Positions 15,414 to 24,872 of a stretch of DNA of 64,000 nucleotides are shown here, piece by piece; position 1 is the first letter of the stretch; each line of letters opens with the position of its first letter. The notes under the pieces were generated by a model. It did not search any database and had not been told where the DNA came from. It worked only from the letters and a program-made list of their open reading frames with translations. Position numbers and translations under genes: made by a program. This stretch comes from Bacteroidota bacterium (GTDB lineage: Bacteria; Bacteroidota; Bacteroidia; Bacteroidales; FEN-979), in the NCBI GenBank assembly GCA_026391805.1, contig JAPLDJ010000015.1, positions 248,001 through 312,000 on the forward strand. The letters run 5' to 3'.

Positions 15414-17645
15414 ATGAACAGGATGAAAAGAATTTTACCGATGCTTTCCGGCATGATCATGAAGGGATTGATGACCGCATTTTTCGCATTTTTCCTTTTT
15501 TCTTTTACCGGGACAAGGATGTATGCATCCAACCCGCCCGACGAGGGCATGTGGCTGCCGATTCTCATCGAGCGCCTGAATTATGTTGACATGGAAAAAA
15601 TGGGACTGCACCTGACGGAACAGGAGTTATACGACATCAACCATTCCAGCCTCAAGGATGCGATTGTCGGACTGTCGGGCGGAGGAGCCGCCGCCGGTGG
15701 CTTTTTCTGCACGGCTGAAGTAGTGTCCGGCGAGGGACTGCTTTTCACCAACCACCACTGCGGATACAATGCCGTTCAGAGTCACAGCACACCCGAACAC
15801 GATTACCTGACCGACGGTTTCTGGGCCATGACAAAAGGCGAAGAGCTGTCGAATGAGAATGTTTGCGCTTCATTCCTCGTCAGGATGGAGAACGTTACCG
15901 ATTCTGTCATCCCGTTCCTTTCCGACACCCTCAAGGAATCTGCCCGGAGCGATAAAATCAAGGAACTGACTGCAAAGATGAAGAAACGGGCCTCGGAGAA
16001 CGGGAAATACGAAGTCAGCGTGAAGGCCTTTTACGGTGGCAATGAGTATTACCTTTTTGTATTTCTTACCTACAAGGATGTCCGGCTCGTCGGAGCGCCT
16101 CCCTCTTCCATCGGGAAGTTCGGCGGAGACACCGACAACTGGATGTGGCCACGTCATACGGGTGATTTCACCGTGTTCCGGATCTACACCGATTCAACCG
16201 GGAAACCGGCATCGTACAACAAAAACAACATTCCGCTGAAACCAAAATTCCATCTTCCCATCAGCATGAAAGGGGTTAAAAAGGATGATTTTGCCATGAT
16301 CTGGGGCTACCCCGGGACCACAAACCGCTACATGACTTCCTTTGGGATCGATTACGCCGTTAATACGGTTTACCCGTCCATCATCAAGATCTTCGGCAAA
16401 CGGCTTGAGGTGATGAAAGAGCGCATGGATGTTGACAAGAAAGTCAACATTGATTATGCGGGAACATACGCCGGGATTGCAAACACCTGGAAGAATTTTA
16501 TCGGCCAGACCAAAATGCTGGTCAAAAATAAAGTCGGTGATAAAAAGAAGTCCATCGAAGCTGATTTTACCAGCTGGTATGGCAAATCACCCGAGCTGAC
16601 GAAGAAGTATGGGGCTGTTTTGAGCGACCTCCAGAAAAATTACAGCCAGATGAAGAAGATCGCGGTTCCTTTCTTTTACGCCACCATGGCGGGTTCCGGA
16701 CTGGATGTTGTTCAGTTCGCAGGATCGTTCGGTAGCCTGAAATCGGCCCTGGAAAAAAAGAATAAATCCGGTATAAAAGATGCAGCAGAAGCTTTGAAAA
16801 AGTCAACGAAGGACCATTTTAAGAAGATCGATCCCGCTATTTCCAGAAAAACGCTTTCGGAGGGTCTGAAGCTCTATTCACAGAATGTTGCGAAAGATCA
16901 GCTGCCTTCGGTTTTCGCCCTGATCGAAAAAGATTACAACAATGATTTTAATGCATTTGCCGATGCGGTATTCAACACCTCCATTTTTGCCAGTGAAGGC
17001 AAGGCCATGGAGTTCCTCGATAAACCTTCACTGAAGGTGATGAATAAGGATCTGGGTTCGGTGATGGCCCAGTCGTTCCAGGATGCAGGCGGAAAATACA
17101 TGACATCCATGGGTGAAGCAAGGTCAGCTGTTACCGCCGGTAACCGTCATTTTATTGCAGGGCTCAGGGAAATGGACCCGAAGCTGGTCCGGTATCCGGA
17201 TGCCAATTCCACCCTTCGCATGTCGTATGGTAAGGTGCTCGACTACTATCCTGCCGACGCCGTCCACTATGAGTATTATACCACCCTGAGTGGGGTGATG
17301 CAGAAAGAAGATCCGAACAACGAGGAATTCATTGTTCCGGCCAAACTGAAAGAGCTTTACCGTACAAAAGATTTTGGCCCTTATGCCGAGAACGGGGATA
17401 TTGTGACCTGCTTCCTGACGAACAATGACATCACCGGCGGAAATTCCGGCAGCCCTGTCATCAATGGGAACGGCGAACTGATCGGCCTTGCGTTCGACGG
17501 TAACTGGGAAGCCATGAGTGGTGATATTTCTTTTGAACCGGATCTCCAGCGCACGATCAACGTCGATATTCGTTATGTACTTTTCATCATTGACAAGTAC
17601 GCCGGCGCAACCAACCTGATCAAGGAGCTGACATTGGTGAAATAA
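15414..17645 (+). CDS. S46 family dipeptidyl peptidase, DPP7-like
   Basis: 743 residues with an N-terminal signal peptide (hydrophobic 13-36, cut near YASN) and the mature start DEGMWLP typical of S46. Catalytic residues can be read: His in NHHCGYN (114/115), Asp in the GGDTDNWMWPRHTGDF region, and Ser678 in TGGNSGSP. Eighteen residues after the Ser, where P. gingivalis DPP11 has Arg673 that selects acidic P1 residues, this protein has Gly696 (AFDGNWEAMSGD), so a DPP7-like preference for hydrophobic P1 residues is expected. Periplasmic; it releases dipeptides for uptake in peptide-fermenting Bacteroidetes. It lies between the two LytS/LytTR pairs. Confidence 0.92.
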   Translation: MNRMKRILPMLSGMIMKGLMTAFFAFFLFSFTGTRMYASNPPDEGMWLPILIERLNYVDMEKMGLHLTEQELYDINHSSLKDAIVGLSGGGAAAGGFFCTAEVVSGEGLLFTNHHCGYNAVQSHSTPEHDYLTDGFWAMTKGEELSNENVCASFLVRMENVTDSVIPFLSDTLKESARSDKIKELTAKMKKRASENGKYEVSVKAFYGGNEYYLFVFLTYKDVRLVGAPPSSIGKFGGDTDNWMWPRHTGDFTVFRIYTDSTGKPASYNKNNIPLKPKFHLPISMKGVKKDDFAMIWGYPGTTNRYMTSFGIDYAVNTVYPSIIKIFGKRLEVMKERMDVDKKVNIDYAGTYAGIANTWKNFIGQTKMLVKNKVGDKKKSIEADFTSWYGKSPELTKKYGAVLSDLQKNYSQMKKIAVPFFYATMAGSGLDVVQFAGSFGSLKSALEKKNKSGIKDAAEALKKSTKDHFKKIDPAISRKTLSEGLKLYSQNVAKDQLPSVFALIEKDYNNDFNAFADAVFNTSIFASEGKAMEFLDKPSLKVMNKDLGSVMAQSFQDAGGKYMTSMGEARSAVTAGNRHFIAGLREMDPKLVRYPDANSTLRMSYGKVLDYYPADAVHYEYYTTLSGVMQKEDPNNEEFIVPAKLKELYRTKDFGPYAENGDIVTCFLTNNDITGGNSGSPVINGNGELIGLAFDGNWEAMSGDISFEPDLQRTINVDIRYVLFIIDKYAGATNLIKELTLVK

Positions 17646-17685
17646 CCCCACCCCTTAATCCCTTCCCCTTGAAGGGGAGGGGTCA
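17644..17685. repeat. GC-rich palindromic intergenic repeat, copy 2
   Basis: Overlaps the peptidase stop codon. Central palindrome CCCCTTGAAGGGG with an upstream CCCCACCCC; same family as 5355, 33315 and 45387. Confidence 0.75.
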
Positions 17686-17691
17686 TAGAAG

Positions 17692-17730
17692 AAACCTGTC
17701 TGTTCGCTGTGACCGGCAGGTTTTCTTTTT
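17692..17730 (+). terminator. Terminator between convergent genes
   Basis: AAACCTG (17692-17698) pairs with CAGGTTT (17717-17723), followed by TCTTTTT. It would end transcription of the S46 peptidase gene. Confidence 0.6.
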
Positions 17731-19072
17731 ACAGCCACTGCCGGTAAAGTGTCCGGTTATCCGGGTCGCCAAGGATGTCGTACATGTAATAGATCTGGTC
17801 GTTGTAGATCTTGATCTTCTGCGGATACGGGTGGATGAGCGAAACCCGCTTGTGCAGGGTGCCGTTGTTCAGGTCGATCCGGTAAAGCCCGGTGCCGGTG
17901 CTTTTGAGAAAGGTCGTATAAACCTGCGATTGCGCTTCGTCAAGGTAGATCTCCCCCGACCAACGTCCGTCACGGATCACATCAATATTCAGTTTCAGCT
18001 TATAGGAAAAATTCCCCTCCGTATCATAAAACTCAAGCTGTTTGCCGGGTATGTTAAAGATGCAGATGAAATTCCGGATCCTGTACAGGGCTGTTTTCAT
18101 CGGCCGGTAGAGGATCTTTTTATCGAAACTCCATCTGTTGAATGCCTCCCGTGATCCCTGGATCTGGCCAGAGGAGACATCGGTTTCCCCCCGTTCTGCA
18201 TTGATCACATTGCCACCTGCATCGGGAGGATCGATCATCATCATCAGCTGGTCTTCCGGGTTTCTTCGAAGCATCCTGGCTTTTTCTTCGTCTTCCACCT
18301 GCGAGATGACCCGTTTTTCTCTGGTCGTCCGGTCGACGCCGTAATACATCACTTTCTGCCCATATTCCGATACCTTTTTATAGAACAGGAACGCCACCGT
18401 CGATGCCATGCAGTTCCCCAGAATTTTCTGATATCTTTCGATGCCGACGGGATAGAGTAATTTCAGCTCTTTTCCATCCCGGTATACCTGGTAAACCGAA
18501 TCTTTCCCCCTGATGTGAAGATTGCCAAGGCAGTCCTTAAGAAGTCCGTCAGGCGTAAAACCCAGCAATCCCGACCGTGCAACCGTATCGCCCTCCTGGT
18601 TCCTGCAAATCAGTTCCTCACGTGAAACCTTGTTCCGGTATATCAACAGATAGATCAGGCTGCTGTCGATCTCGTAATCCTTCAGATTATAATGCTCGTC
18701 CTTGAAATAGGCTTCGATCTTGTTTGCCTTTATTTCGACCTCTTTAAGCTCCTTTACCTCCGGTTCCATGTAAAGAACCATGGAATTGGAGGAACCGTCG
18801 AGCAGGATCCGCTTGGTTTTATAGCCTATGTGGCTGACCTTCATAAAAACCGGGATGGTATCGATGTAGAATGAAAAGGCGCCCTTCTGATCCGAAACAG
18901 AACCCTTTGCGGATCCCTCAAATGTGATGTTTACATCCGGCAGGGGAGTTTTCGGTTCGGCGATAAAAATTTTTCCGTAAAAAAACCGATAATGCACCTG
19001 GGCGGAAAGCGGATGATCCGCCATCATGAAAAATGCCAGAAGCAGGATCGGCAAATAAAATCTTTTGTTCAT
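17729..19072 (-). CDS. Secreted protein with carboxypeptidase-regulatory-like domain and propeller-like C-terminal part
   Basis: 447 residues. A signal peptide ends near LSAQ (residue 25). Residues ~30-100 form a CarboxypepD_reg-like beta-sandwich (PLPDVNITFEGSAKGSVSDQ, SHIGYKTKRI), common at the start of Bacteroidetes outer-membrane proteins. The rest is rich in strands ending in YDTEGN- and YRIDLNNG-like turns, suggestive of beta-propeller blades, although the fold is not certain. No TonB plug or barrel is seen. Function unknown; convergent with the S46 peptidase and divergent from the second LytS kinase. Confidence 0.6.
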   Translation of the reverse strand: MNKRFYLPILLLAFFMMADHPLSAQVHYRFFYGKIFIAEPKTPLPDVNITFEGSAKGSVSDQKGAFSFYIDTIPVFMKVSHIGYKTKRILLDGSSNSMVLYMEPEVKELKEVEIKANKIEAYFKDEHYNLKDYEIDSSLIYLLIYRNKVSREELICRNQEGDTVARSGLLGFTPDGLLKDCLGNLHIRGKDSVYQVYRDGKELKLLYPVGIERYQKILGNCMASTVAFLFYKKVSEYGQKVMYYGVDRTTREKRVISQVEDEEKARMLRRNPEDQLMMMIDPPDAGGNVINAERGETDVSSGQIQGSREAFNRWSFDKKILYRPMKTALYRIRNFICIFNIPGKQLEFYDTEGNFSYKLKLNIDVIRDGRWSGEIYLDEAQSQVYTTFLKSTGTGLYRIDLNNGTLHKRVSLIHPYPQKIKIYNDQIYYMYDILGDPDNRTLYRQWL

Positions 19073-19294
19073 CGGAAAAATATCGCTGCCGGGTTTCAGT
19101 CCGGTGCTTTCTTTCCGAAAGATACGGAAAAAGTGCGCTCCGGAACTGAAATTTCAGCGATAATTTTAATGATTACACCGGATAATCCCTGTATCCAATA
19201 GATTTCCGTGCTTTTCCTCTTTACTTATCCCTGATAAATAACTAACTTCGTATCTGTTTTCCTCCTTCCGCGGAGCTAATTGACTAAGATAACT

Positions 19295-20308
19295 ATGAAG
19301 AAAAAATTCAAAATCCTGATTCATCTCGTCTTCTGGTTTTACATGATCAACCAGTTCCTTTTTCCCTGGTACATCAATAAAACCGAACCTCATTTCTGGG
19401 AAGGTTTCGGAATGGATATTTTCCTTACGCTGATCAATTTTTACCTGTTTTATTTTGCACTTCATTTCCTGATCCGGAAAAAGAACCTTTACCTTGGAAT
19501 CCTTTCCGGGGCATTTCTTGTATTCTTTATTGCCGTTGGCCGTTATTATGCAGAAGTCCTCTTCTGGAAAAACCTGATGCATACGCCGCAAAAGGAAATG
19601 TATGATCTTTCTATCTGGTTTTATTCAGGATTACGTCTTTCCATCATTACAGGGGCTTACGCCATCCTCCTAAAATTTGCCATCGACTGGTTTGATGCCC
19701 AGAAGCTGAAAGCCGAAATGGTGAACCAGAAGCAAACGAGTGAACTTGCATTGCTGCGTTCGCAGGTGAACCCACACTTCCTTTTCAACACGCTGAACAA
19801 CATCTATTCCCTGGTGTGCAAACATTCGCCGGAAGCCCCCGAGGCGATCATGAAGCTTTCGTCCATCATGCGGTACGTGCTCTATGATGCAAATACCGAC
19901 AGGGTTTTCCTCGAAAAAGAGATCGAGTACCTTCAGAGTTTCATAGAACTGCAGAAGCTCCGCATCCGGAACCCGGATTTTGTTGAACTGGTGATCGAAG
20001 GTGATATTGGACACCAGACCATTGCCCCGATGCTTCTGATACCCTTTGTGGAAAATGCATTTAAGCACGGAAGCAAAACGGGGGCCCTTCCCGGGATCCG
20101 CATCCGGTTAGCCTGCAAGTCGTCTGAGATTGTCTTCGAGGTCACGAACCACCTCAAGAAAAACACCCTTGGGCCGAAGGATACCGTCGGCGGGATCGGG
20201 CTGCAAAACATCACCAGGAGGCTCAAGATCCTCTACCCGGGAAAGTATTCACTCGATACCAGGCAGGATGATGAACTCTATTCCGTTAAACTGATAATTC
20301 AAAATTAA
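19295..20308 (+). CDS. LytS/YehU-type sensor histidine kinase, pair 2
   Basis: 337 residues from ATG 19295 (the frame extends to a TTG at 19280, less likely). Four N-terminal membrane helices, then the His_kinase motif VNPHFLFNTLNNIYSL with the phosphorylated His, and FVENAFKHGSK and GGIGLQNITRRLKIL ATPase boxes. It is paralogous to the kinase at 14103-15155. Its stop TAA is followed directly by the ATG of the regulator gene, so the pair is translated together. Confidence 0.9.
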   Translation: MKKKFKILIHLVFWFYMINQFLFPWYINKTEPHFWEGFGMDIFLTLINFYLFYFALHFLIRKKNLYLGILSGAFLVFFIAVGRYYAEVLFWKNLMHTPQKEMYDLSIWFYSGLRLSIITGAYAILLKFAIDWFDAQKLKAEMVNQKQTSELALLRSQVNPHFLFNTLNNIYSLVCKHSPEAPEAIMKLSSIMRYVLYDANTDRVFLEKEIEYLQSFIELQKLRIRNPDFVELVIEGDIGHQTIAPMLLIPFVENAFKHGSKTGALPGIRIRLACKSSEIVFEVTNHLKKNTLGPKDTVGGIGLQNITRRLKILYPGKYSLDTRQDDELYSVKLIIQN

Positions 20309-21034
20309 ATGAAGATCAATTGTATCGCCATCGATGATGAGCACCTTGCCCTGGATATCATCCGGGATTATTGCTCCCGGGTTCCGTTCCTGAACCTTGA
20401 AAAATCCTTTGAGAATGCGCTCGATTCGATCGAGTACATCCGCAACCACCCGCTCGATCTCATTTTTCTGGATATCCAGATGGAGGAGCTCTCCGGCATC
20501 CAGTTGCTGAATGCACTGAAGCAGCGGCCCTATGTGATCTTTACCACGGCGTATGATTCCTATGCCCTCCAGGGATTTGAACTCGACGTGATGGATTACC
20601 TGCTGAAACCCATTTCCTTTGAACGGTTTTTAAAAGGGGTGAACAAGGTGTACGAGAAGATCCAGCTCGATCACAAAACGAACACACCCCAGGAAGAGCT
20701 GGTCAGCATGGCCCCCGGCGATCCTTTCTTTTTCGTAAAAACGGAAACGCGCATCGAAAAGATCCGTTTTGCGGATGTTCTTTATATAGAAGGGATGGGT
20801 GATTACTGGAGGATCATCACCACGACGAAGAAAATCATGAGCCTGCTCAACTATAAGAAACTGGAGGAGATCCTTCCCCAGAACCAGTTCGTCAGGGTGC
20901 ATAAATCCTTCATTGTTGCCCTCGACAAAATTGACAGCGTTGAGCGGAACCGCATCAAGATCGGCGACCGGCTGATCCCCATCAGTGAGACGTTCCGGAA
21001 AACATTCTTCGACAGGATTGAAAAGAAGCCGTAG
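20309..21034 (+). CDS. LytTR-type response regulator, pair 2
   Basis: 241 residues. Receiver domain with IDDE, phospho-acceptor Asp in IFLDIQME and Lys in YLLKPI, followed by a LytTR DNA-binding domain with FFVKTETRIEKI, LYIEGMGDYWRI and FVRVHKSFIVAL. It shares the ALxSIEY-, TTAY- and KPxSxERFL-type segments with the regulator of pair 1, pointing to duplication. It ends 8 bp from the convergent rnr gene. Confidence 0.92.
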   Translation: MKINCIAIDDEHLALDIIRDYCSRVPFLNLEKSFENALDSIEYIRNHPLDLIFLDIQMEELSGIQLLNALKQRPYVIFTTAYDSYALQGFELDVMDYLLKPISFERFLKGVNKVYEKIQLDHKTNTPQEELVSMAPGDPFFFVKTETRIEKIRFADVLYIEGMGDYWRIITTTKKIMSLLNYKKLEEILPQNQFVRVHKSFIVALDKIDSVERNRIKIGDRLIPISETFRKTFFDRIEKKP

Positions 21035-21042
21035 CGGGAACC

Positions 21043-23199
21043 TTAATTCACAAGCACAAAATCCATCTGCTTCCGCGGCAGATCGACTTTCTTCACACGG
21101 ATCCTGACCTTCGCCCCGAGCTTGAACTGGATCCCTTTCCTGGAGCCGATCACCTGGTAATTTTCCTCGTCCAGGTAATAAAAATCATCGGAAAGGTCTC
21201 TCAGCCGTATCATTCCTTCACATTTGGTTTCCGCGATCTCCACAAAGATCCCCCACTTGCTGACACCGGAAACCAGCCCGTCGAAGACCTGTCCGACCTT
21301 ATCAACCATGAATTCCGCCTGTTTGTATTTGACCGACATGCGTTCCGCGCTTTCAGCTTTCCGTTCCATTTCGGAAGTGTGGTCGCATTTTGCTTCATAT
21401 TCCTCTTTCCCCGCCGATTTGCCATTGTTCAGGTATTCGTGCAGGAGCCGGTGAACCATGAGGTCGGGATACCTCCGGATCGGGGATGTGAAATGGGTAT
21501 AGAAAGGAAAGGCCAGCCCGTAATGACCGATGTTGGTCGTGGTATAATATGCTTTTGACATGGTCCGGATGGCAATCGTCTCCACCATGTTTTCCTCACC
21601 CTTTCCCTTGATCTGCTCAAACAACCGGTTGAACGACTCCGCAAGGCTCTTCCGGTTGGTAATATTCATCTTGTACCCCAGTTTCGCGATGAACTGTGTG
21701 AAGTTTTCCAGCTTCTCGGGAACAGGCGTGTCATGTACCCTGTAAACAAATGTCTTTGCACCGGAATTTCCTTTTTTCTTTCCGGCCCATTCCGCCACCC
21801 GGCGGTTGGCCAGCAGCATGAAATCCTCGATCAGCTTGTTGGAGTCCTTCATTTCACGGAGGTAGACCTCCAGGGGTTTCCCGTCACTGTCGAGTCGGAA
21901 CCGGACCTCCTGGGTCTCGAAATTGAAGGATCCTTTCCGGAAACGTTCTTCCCTCAGCCTGGTGGCAAGCCTGTTGAACACCAGAATTTCCTGCGCATTT
22001 TCACCTTTCCCCGATTCAATGATCTGCTGAACTTCATCGTAGTTGTACCTGCGGTTGGAATGGATGATCGTTTTTCCGAACCATTCACTGGAAATCACGG
22101 CATCATCGTCCATTTCAAAAACGGCGGAAAAACACAACCTGTCCTTATCCGGCTGTAATGAGCACAGCTGGTTCGACAGCCGCTCGGGCAGCATGGGGAT
22201 CACCCGGTCAACAAGGTAAATGGACGTTCCCCTCTGGTAAGCTTCTTTATCGATGGCAGAATCGGGTATGACATAATATGAAACATCGGCAATGTGCACT
22301 CCTGCTTCCCATTTTCCGTTTTTCAGTTTCCTTAATGAGATGGCATCGTCAAAGTCTTTTGCATCGGCGGGATCAATGGTAATCGTGAAGATCTCCCTGA
22401 AATCCTTTCGGTTGGCGATCTCCTCCTGCGGGATCGCCGGCGGGAATTGCTCTGCCTCACGCTCTGATGCCGGAGAAAAGGAGAGCGGGAATTCAAATTC
22501 CGCCAGGATGGAATCCATTTCCACATCATTGTCGCCGGGTTTCCCCAGCACATGAATGACTTCGCCAAACGGATTTTCCGATTGCGGCGGCCACTCTGTG
22601 ATCTCAGCAACAACCTTTTGTCCGTTCTTTGCTCCGTTCAGGTGAGCCAGGGGTATAAAGATGTGCACCGGCATGGATGGATTATCCGGGATCAGAAAAG
22701 CGAAATTTCTCGACACCTCGATGGTGCCGACAAATTGTTTTTTATGCCTTTTCAGGATTTCGACAACCTGTCCTTCCGTTTTTTTACCCTTCCGCTGGGG
22801 GAAAAGCAGCACTTTTACCTTGTCACCATGCAGTGCATGGGCGGTGCTTGAAGCAGAGATGAAAATATCCTCGCTCTTATCCTCCGGGATGACATAAGCC
22901 TTTCCGGTTTGTTTCATGTCGATGGTACCGGTAACATAGGCACTTCCTGTCTTCGGAAAGCCATCGCCTTTGCGGACTACCTGGAATTTACCCCGTTTGG
23001 CCTCCTCCAGTTCCCCGCTTTCTGTCAGTCGTCCGATGATGCTCTTCACCAGTTCTTTGCTCGCCGGATCATGGATCCCGAGCTTGGTCGCAATCTGCCT
23101 GTAATTAAAACCACCCATGGGGTTGCTTAAAAACACATCCATCACGCTTTTCACAAACCGGTTCGAGCTTTCGTAGGTTTTTCTTTTCTTCTTGCCCAT
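21043..23199 (-). CDS. rnr: Ribonuclease R
   Basis: 718 residues from ATG 23199, preceded by an ACAGGATG purine stretch; an upstream in-frame start at 23235 is less likely. Domain order is an N-terminal winged helix (GGFNYRQIATKLG), two cold-shock OB folds, the RNB catalytic domain with IDPADAKDFDDAISL holding the Mg-binding Asp residues, and a C-terminal S1 domain (LVSGVSKWGIFVEI). Highly processive 3'-5' exonuclease that degrades structured RNA. Length and order match the family. Confidence 0.95.
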   Translation of the reverse strand: MGKKKRKTYESSNRFVKSVMDVFLSNPMGGFNYRQIATKLGIHDPASKELVKSIIGRLTESGELEEAKRGKFQVVRKGDGFPKTGSAYVTGTIDMKQTGKAYVIPEDKSEDIFISASSTAHALHGDKVKVLLFPQRKGKKTEGQVVEILKRHKKQFVGTIEVSRNFAFLIPDNPSMPVHIFIPLAHLNGAKNGQKVVAEITEWPPQSENPFGEVIHVLGKPGDNDVEMDSILAEFEFPLSFSPASEREAEQFPPAIPQEEIANRKDFREIFTITIDPADAKDFDDAISLRKLKNGKWEAGVHIADVSYYVIPDSAIDKEAYQRGTSIYLVDRVIPMLPERLSNQLCSLQPDKDRLCFSAVFEMDDDAVISSEWFGKTIIHSNRRYNYDEVQQIIESGKGENAQEILVFNRLATRLREERFRKGSFNFETQEVRFRLDSDGKPLEVYLREMKDSNKLIEDFMLLANRRVAEWAGKKKGNSGAKTFVYRVHDTPVPEKLENFTQFIAKLGYKMNITNRKSLAESFNRLFEQIKGKGEENMVETIAIRTMSKAYYTTTNIGHYGLAFPFYTHFTSPIRRYPDLMVHRLLHEYLNNGKSAGKEEYEAKCDHTSEMERKAESAERMSVKYKQAEFMVDKVGQVFDGLVSGVSKWGIFVEIAETKCEGMIRLRDLSDDFYYLDEENYQVIGSRKGIQFKLGAKVRIRVKKVDLPRKQMDFVLVN

Positions 23200-23276
23200 C
23201 CTGTTTTCATTTTTTATCTGTGGTAAAGTTAGCACATTTTGCCTTTTGGAAGGGGACTTCTTTCCGTCGTTGGCTG

Positions 23277-23316
23277 AAAAAAAAGAAGGCCGACCATCAG
23301 GTCAGCCCTCTTTTTA
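23277..23316. terminator. Bidirectional terminator-like hairpin
   Basis: Ten-base stem AAGGCCGACC / GGTCAGCCCT (with one G-U pair) and a 4-base loop ATCA, flanked by A-run and CTTTTT. On the minus strand the T-run is longer, so it would stop transcription coming from the small secreted protein gene before rnr. Confidence 0.65.
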
Positions 23317-23518
23317 TGCCTGCAGGGCCAGGGTGAAGAATCATCAGGATGTGAAATTAGGAGGGAATTTTGATAACGTTTTGTTATCTTTGGCGGCGGA
23401 ATTTTGGATTCAATATAGCTACATATTTTATTCCATCACGATCCCTTCCCCATCCTGGCCTGCTGCGGGTTTCTTGAATTTCTTTTCTCTGTTTATATTA
23501 GTTTTTACGTATCTGTTT

Positions 23519-23899
23519 TTATTTCTGATCGATCCACACGGAAACGGTTGTTGGCGTCTCTGTATTCACAATAACGCCCCATTCCTGGTTGTCTATCTGA
23601 ACGGAAATGGTTTCGTCACTGGCAACAACGAATGGACCCTGGATTTTCTTCATATCCAGCCGGTAAATGTAAACTGTAATGACCGATGCAGTCGGAGCGT
23701 AAGTGTTGCCGCCACCATTGTTGACATTCATATCCCTTTTTTCATCCTGATTGTTTGCTGTGCCCGGACCTGTGGGAGCTTCCTGGAAATAGGCTTTCCC
23801 CAATATTGGTGTATTAAAAGAAGGGATAGGGTTTCCAGCTTTGAGGGTGGTTGCCGCAATCATGAACAAGGAAATCGTAATAAGGAATATTTTTTTCAT
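23519..23899 (-). CDS. Small secreted protein of unknown function
   Basis: 126 residues. A clear signal peptide ends near LKAG (residue 22). The mature part has a Gly/Asn-rich stretch (NNGGGNTYAP) and then alternating strands (VITVYIYRLD, ISVQIDNQEWGVIVN), compatible with a small beta-sandwich. I do not recognise the family; a DUF3244-like fold is possible. It lies downstream of the TPR kinase/regulator operon on the same strand, separated by a ~330-bp gap. Confidence 0.55.
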   Translation of the reverse strand: MKKIFLITISLFMIAATTLKAGNPIPSFNTPILGKAYFQEAPTGPGTANNQDEKRDMNVNNGGGNTYAPTASVITVYIYRLDMKKIQGPFVVASDETISVQIDNQEWGVIVNTETPTTVSVWIDQK

Positions 23900-24230
23900 T
23901 TTTTATTTTTTTAGTTTTTCTGTGCGTTTTTATGCGATCACAATCAAGTAAAAAATAATGTGGTAAAATTATAGTGATCTTATTCACAAATCAATTGCAG
24001 AAACCCGTAAAATGAACTTGCGGGAACCCGCTATTTTTTCGTTGGTCAAAAACACTATAATACTGATTATGAGGTTTTTAATATTTTCACATGGCGTGCA
24101 ACCCTCACGCCATAAAAAAATTACTTTCGACGGATTTTCTAAAATTTGTTAGGGCACCGCGATTTTTTCTGTTGAAAACTTGCGGATTTTGTGAATAACT
24201 AAATGGAGGGAAGGTGTTCATAAAAGGGGA
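23900..24230. other. AT-rich gap with two hairpins, no gene seen
   Basis: Holds the leader of the small secreted protein gene, a GCGG-GAAC-CCGC hairpin followed by TATTTTTT (24020-24039), and a perfect 8-bp inverted repeat ATGGCGTG/CACGCCAT (24091-24113). Flanking genes are both on the minus strand, so the plus-strand T-run has no known gene to terminate. Confidence 0.5.
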
Positions 24231-24860
24231 TCATATTACCCCTCTTTCAAGGAGAATTTTCACAAGTTCTGCATTGTTTCTGGCAGAGCATTTTTCCCTA
24301 ATGTTTTTTATTGTCTTTTCAACCGTTGAAAGACTCAGTGATTTTTTTTCAGCAATTTCCTGCTGTGTAAGACCATTTGACAAAAAAACAACATATTCCT
24401 TCTGGTTCTGTGTCAGCGTATATTTGGGATCAGCAAATCCGGCACGAAAGGTTTGTTCCCGTTCCGGTTCGATCACCACTGAATAGACCGTCATCCCCCG
24501 GGAAACTTTCTCCAGCGTCAGACGGATTTCATTTTTCTCGGCGTTCTTGAGAAGATATGCCATTGCACCGGCTTCAAACATTTTGCGCTGCCAGATCGAA
24601 GAATCTTCCGAAGTGAACATTACGACGGGTTTACCGGGAAATTGTTCCCTGATCTTCTTGACATTCTGCAAAGGATGGTAACCTGGTATCCACAGATCGA
24701 GGAGGAATATATCGAAACTGGCCGGGTCTGCTTTCATCATGGCTTCATCTACATTGTTAGCACTTCCTACAATTTCAATTCCGTCCCTTGACGGACGGAA
24801 TGTATTTCGTAAACCGGTGATGATGACGGGATGATCTTCGATGGTGAACAGTCGTATCAT
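24231..24860 (-). CDS. NarL/FixJ-type response regulator
   Basis: 209 residues. Receiver domain with IEDH acidic pair, phospho-acceptor Asp in LLDLWIPG, and Lys in YLLKNAEK; a C-terminal LuxR-type helix-turn-helix is seen in LTQQEIAEKKSLSLSTVEKT. It lies 12 bp downstream of the TPR-containing kinase gene, its obvious partner. Confidence 0.9.
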   Translation of the reverse strand: MIRLFTIEDHPVIITGLRNTFRPSRDGIEIVGSANNVDEAMMKADPASFDIFLLDLWIPGYHPLQNVKKIREQFPGKPVVMFTSEDSSIWQRKMFEAGAMAYLLKNAEKNEIRLTLEKVSRGMTVYSVVIEPEREQTFRAGFADPKYTLTQNQKEYVVFLSNGLTQQEIAEKKSLSLSTVEKTIKNIREKCSARNNAELVKILLERGVI

Positions 24861-24872
24861 GAATGAGTATAT

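Noticed and set aside
18619-18624. Third parS-like site around CACGTG followed by AAACC
   Set aside because: Only one half matches the consensus; it lies within coding sequence. A similar half-match near 43430 was rejected for the same reason.
23413-23518. Minus-strand frame downstream of the small secreted protein that could be its frameshifted tail
   Set aside because: It has no start codon of its own, and the annotated protein already ends plausibly; no homology supports a frameshift.
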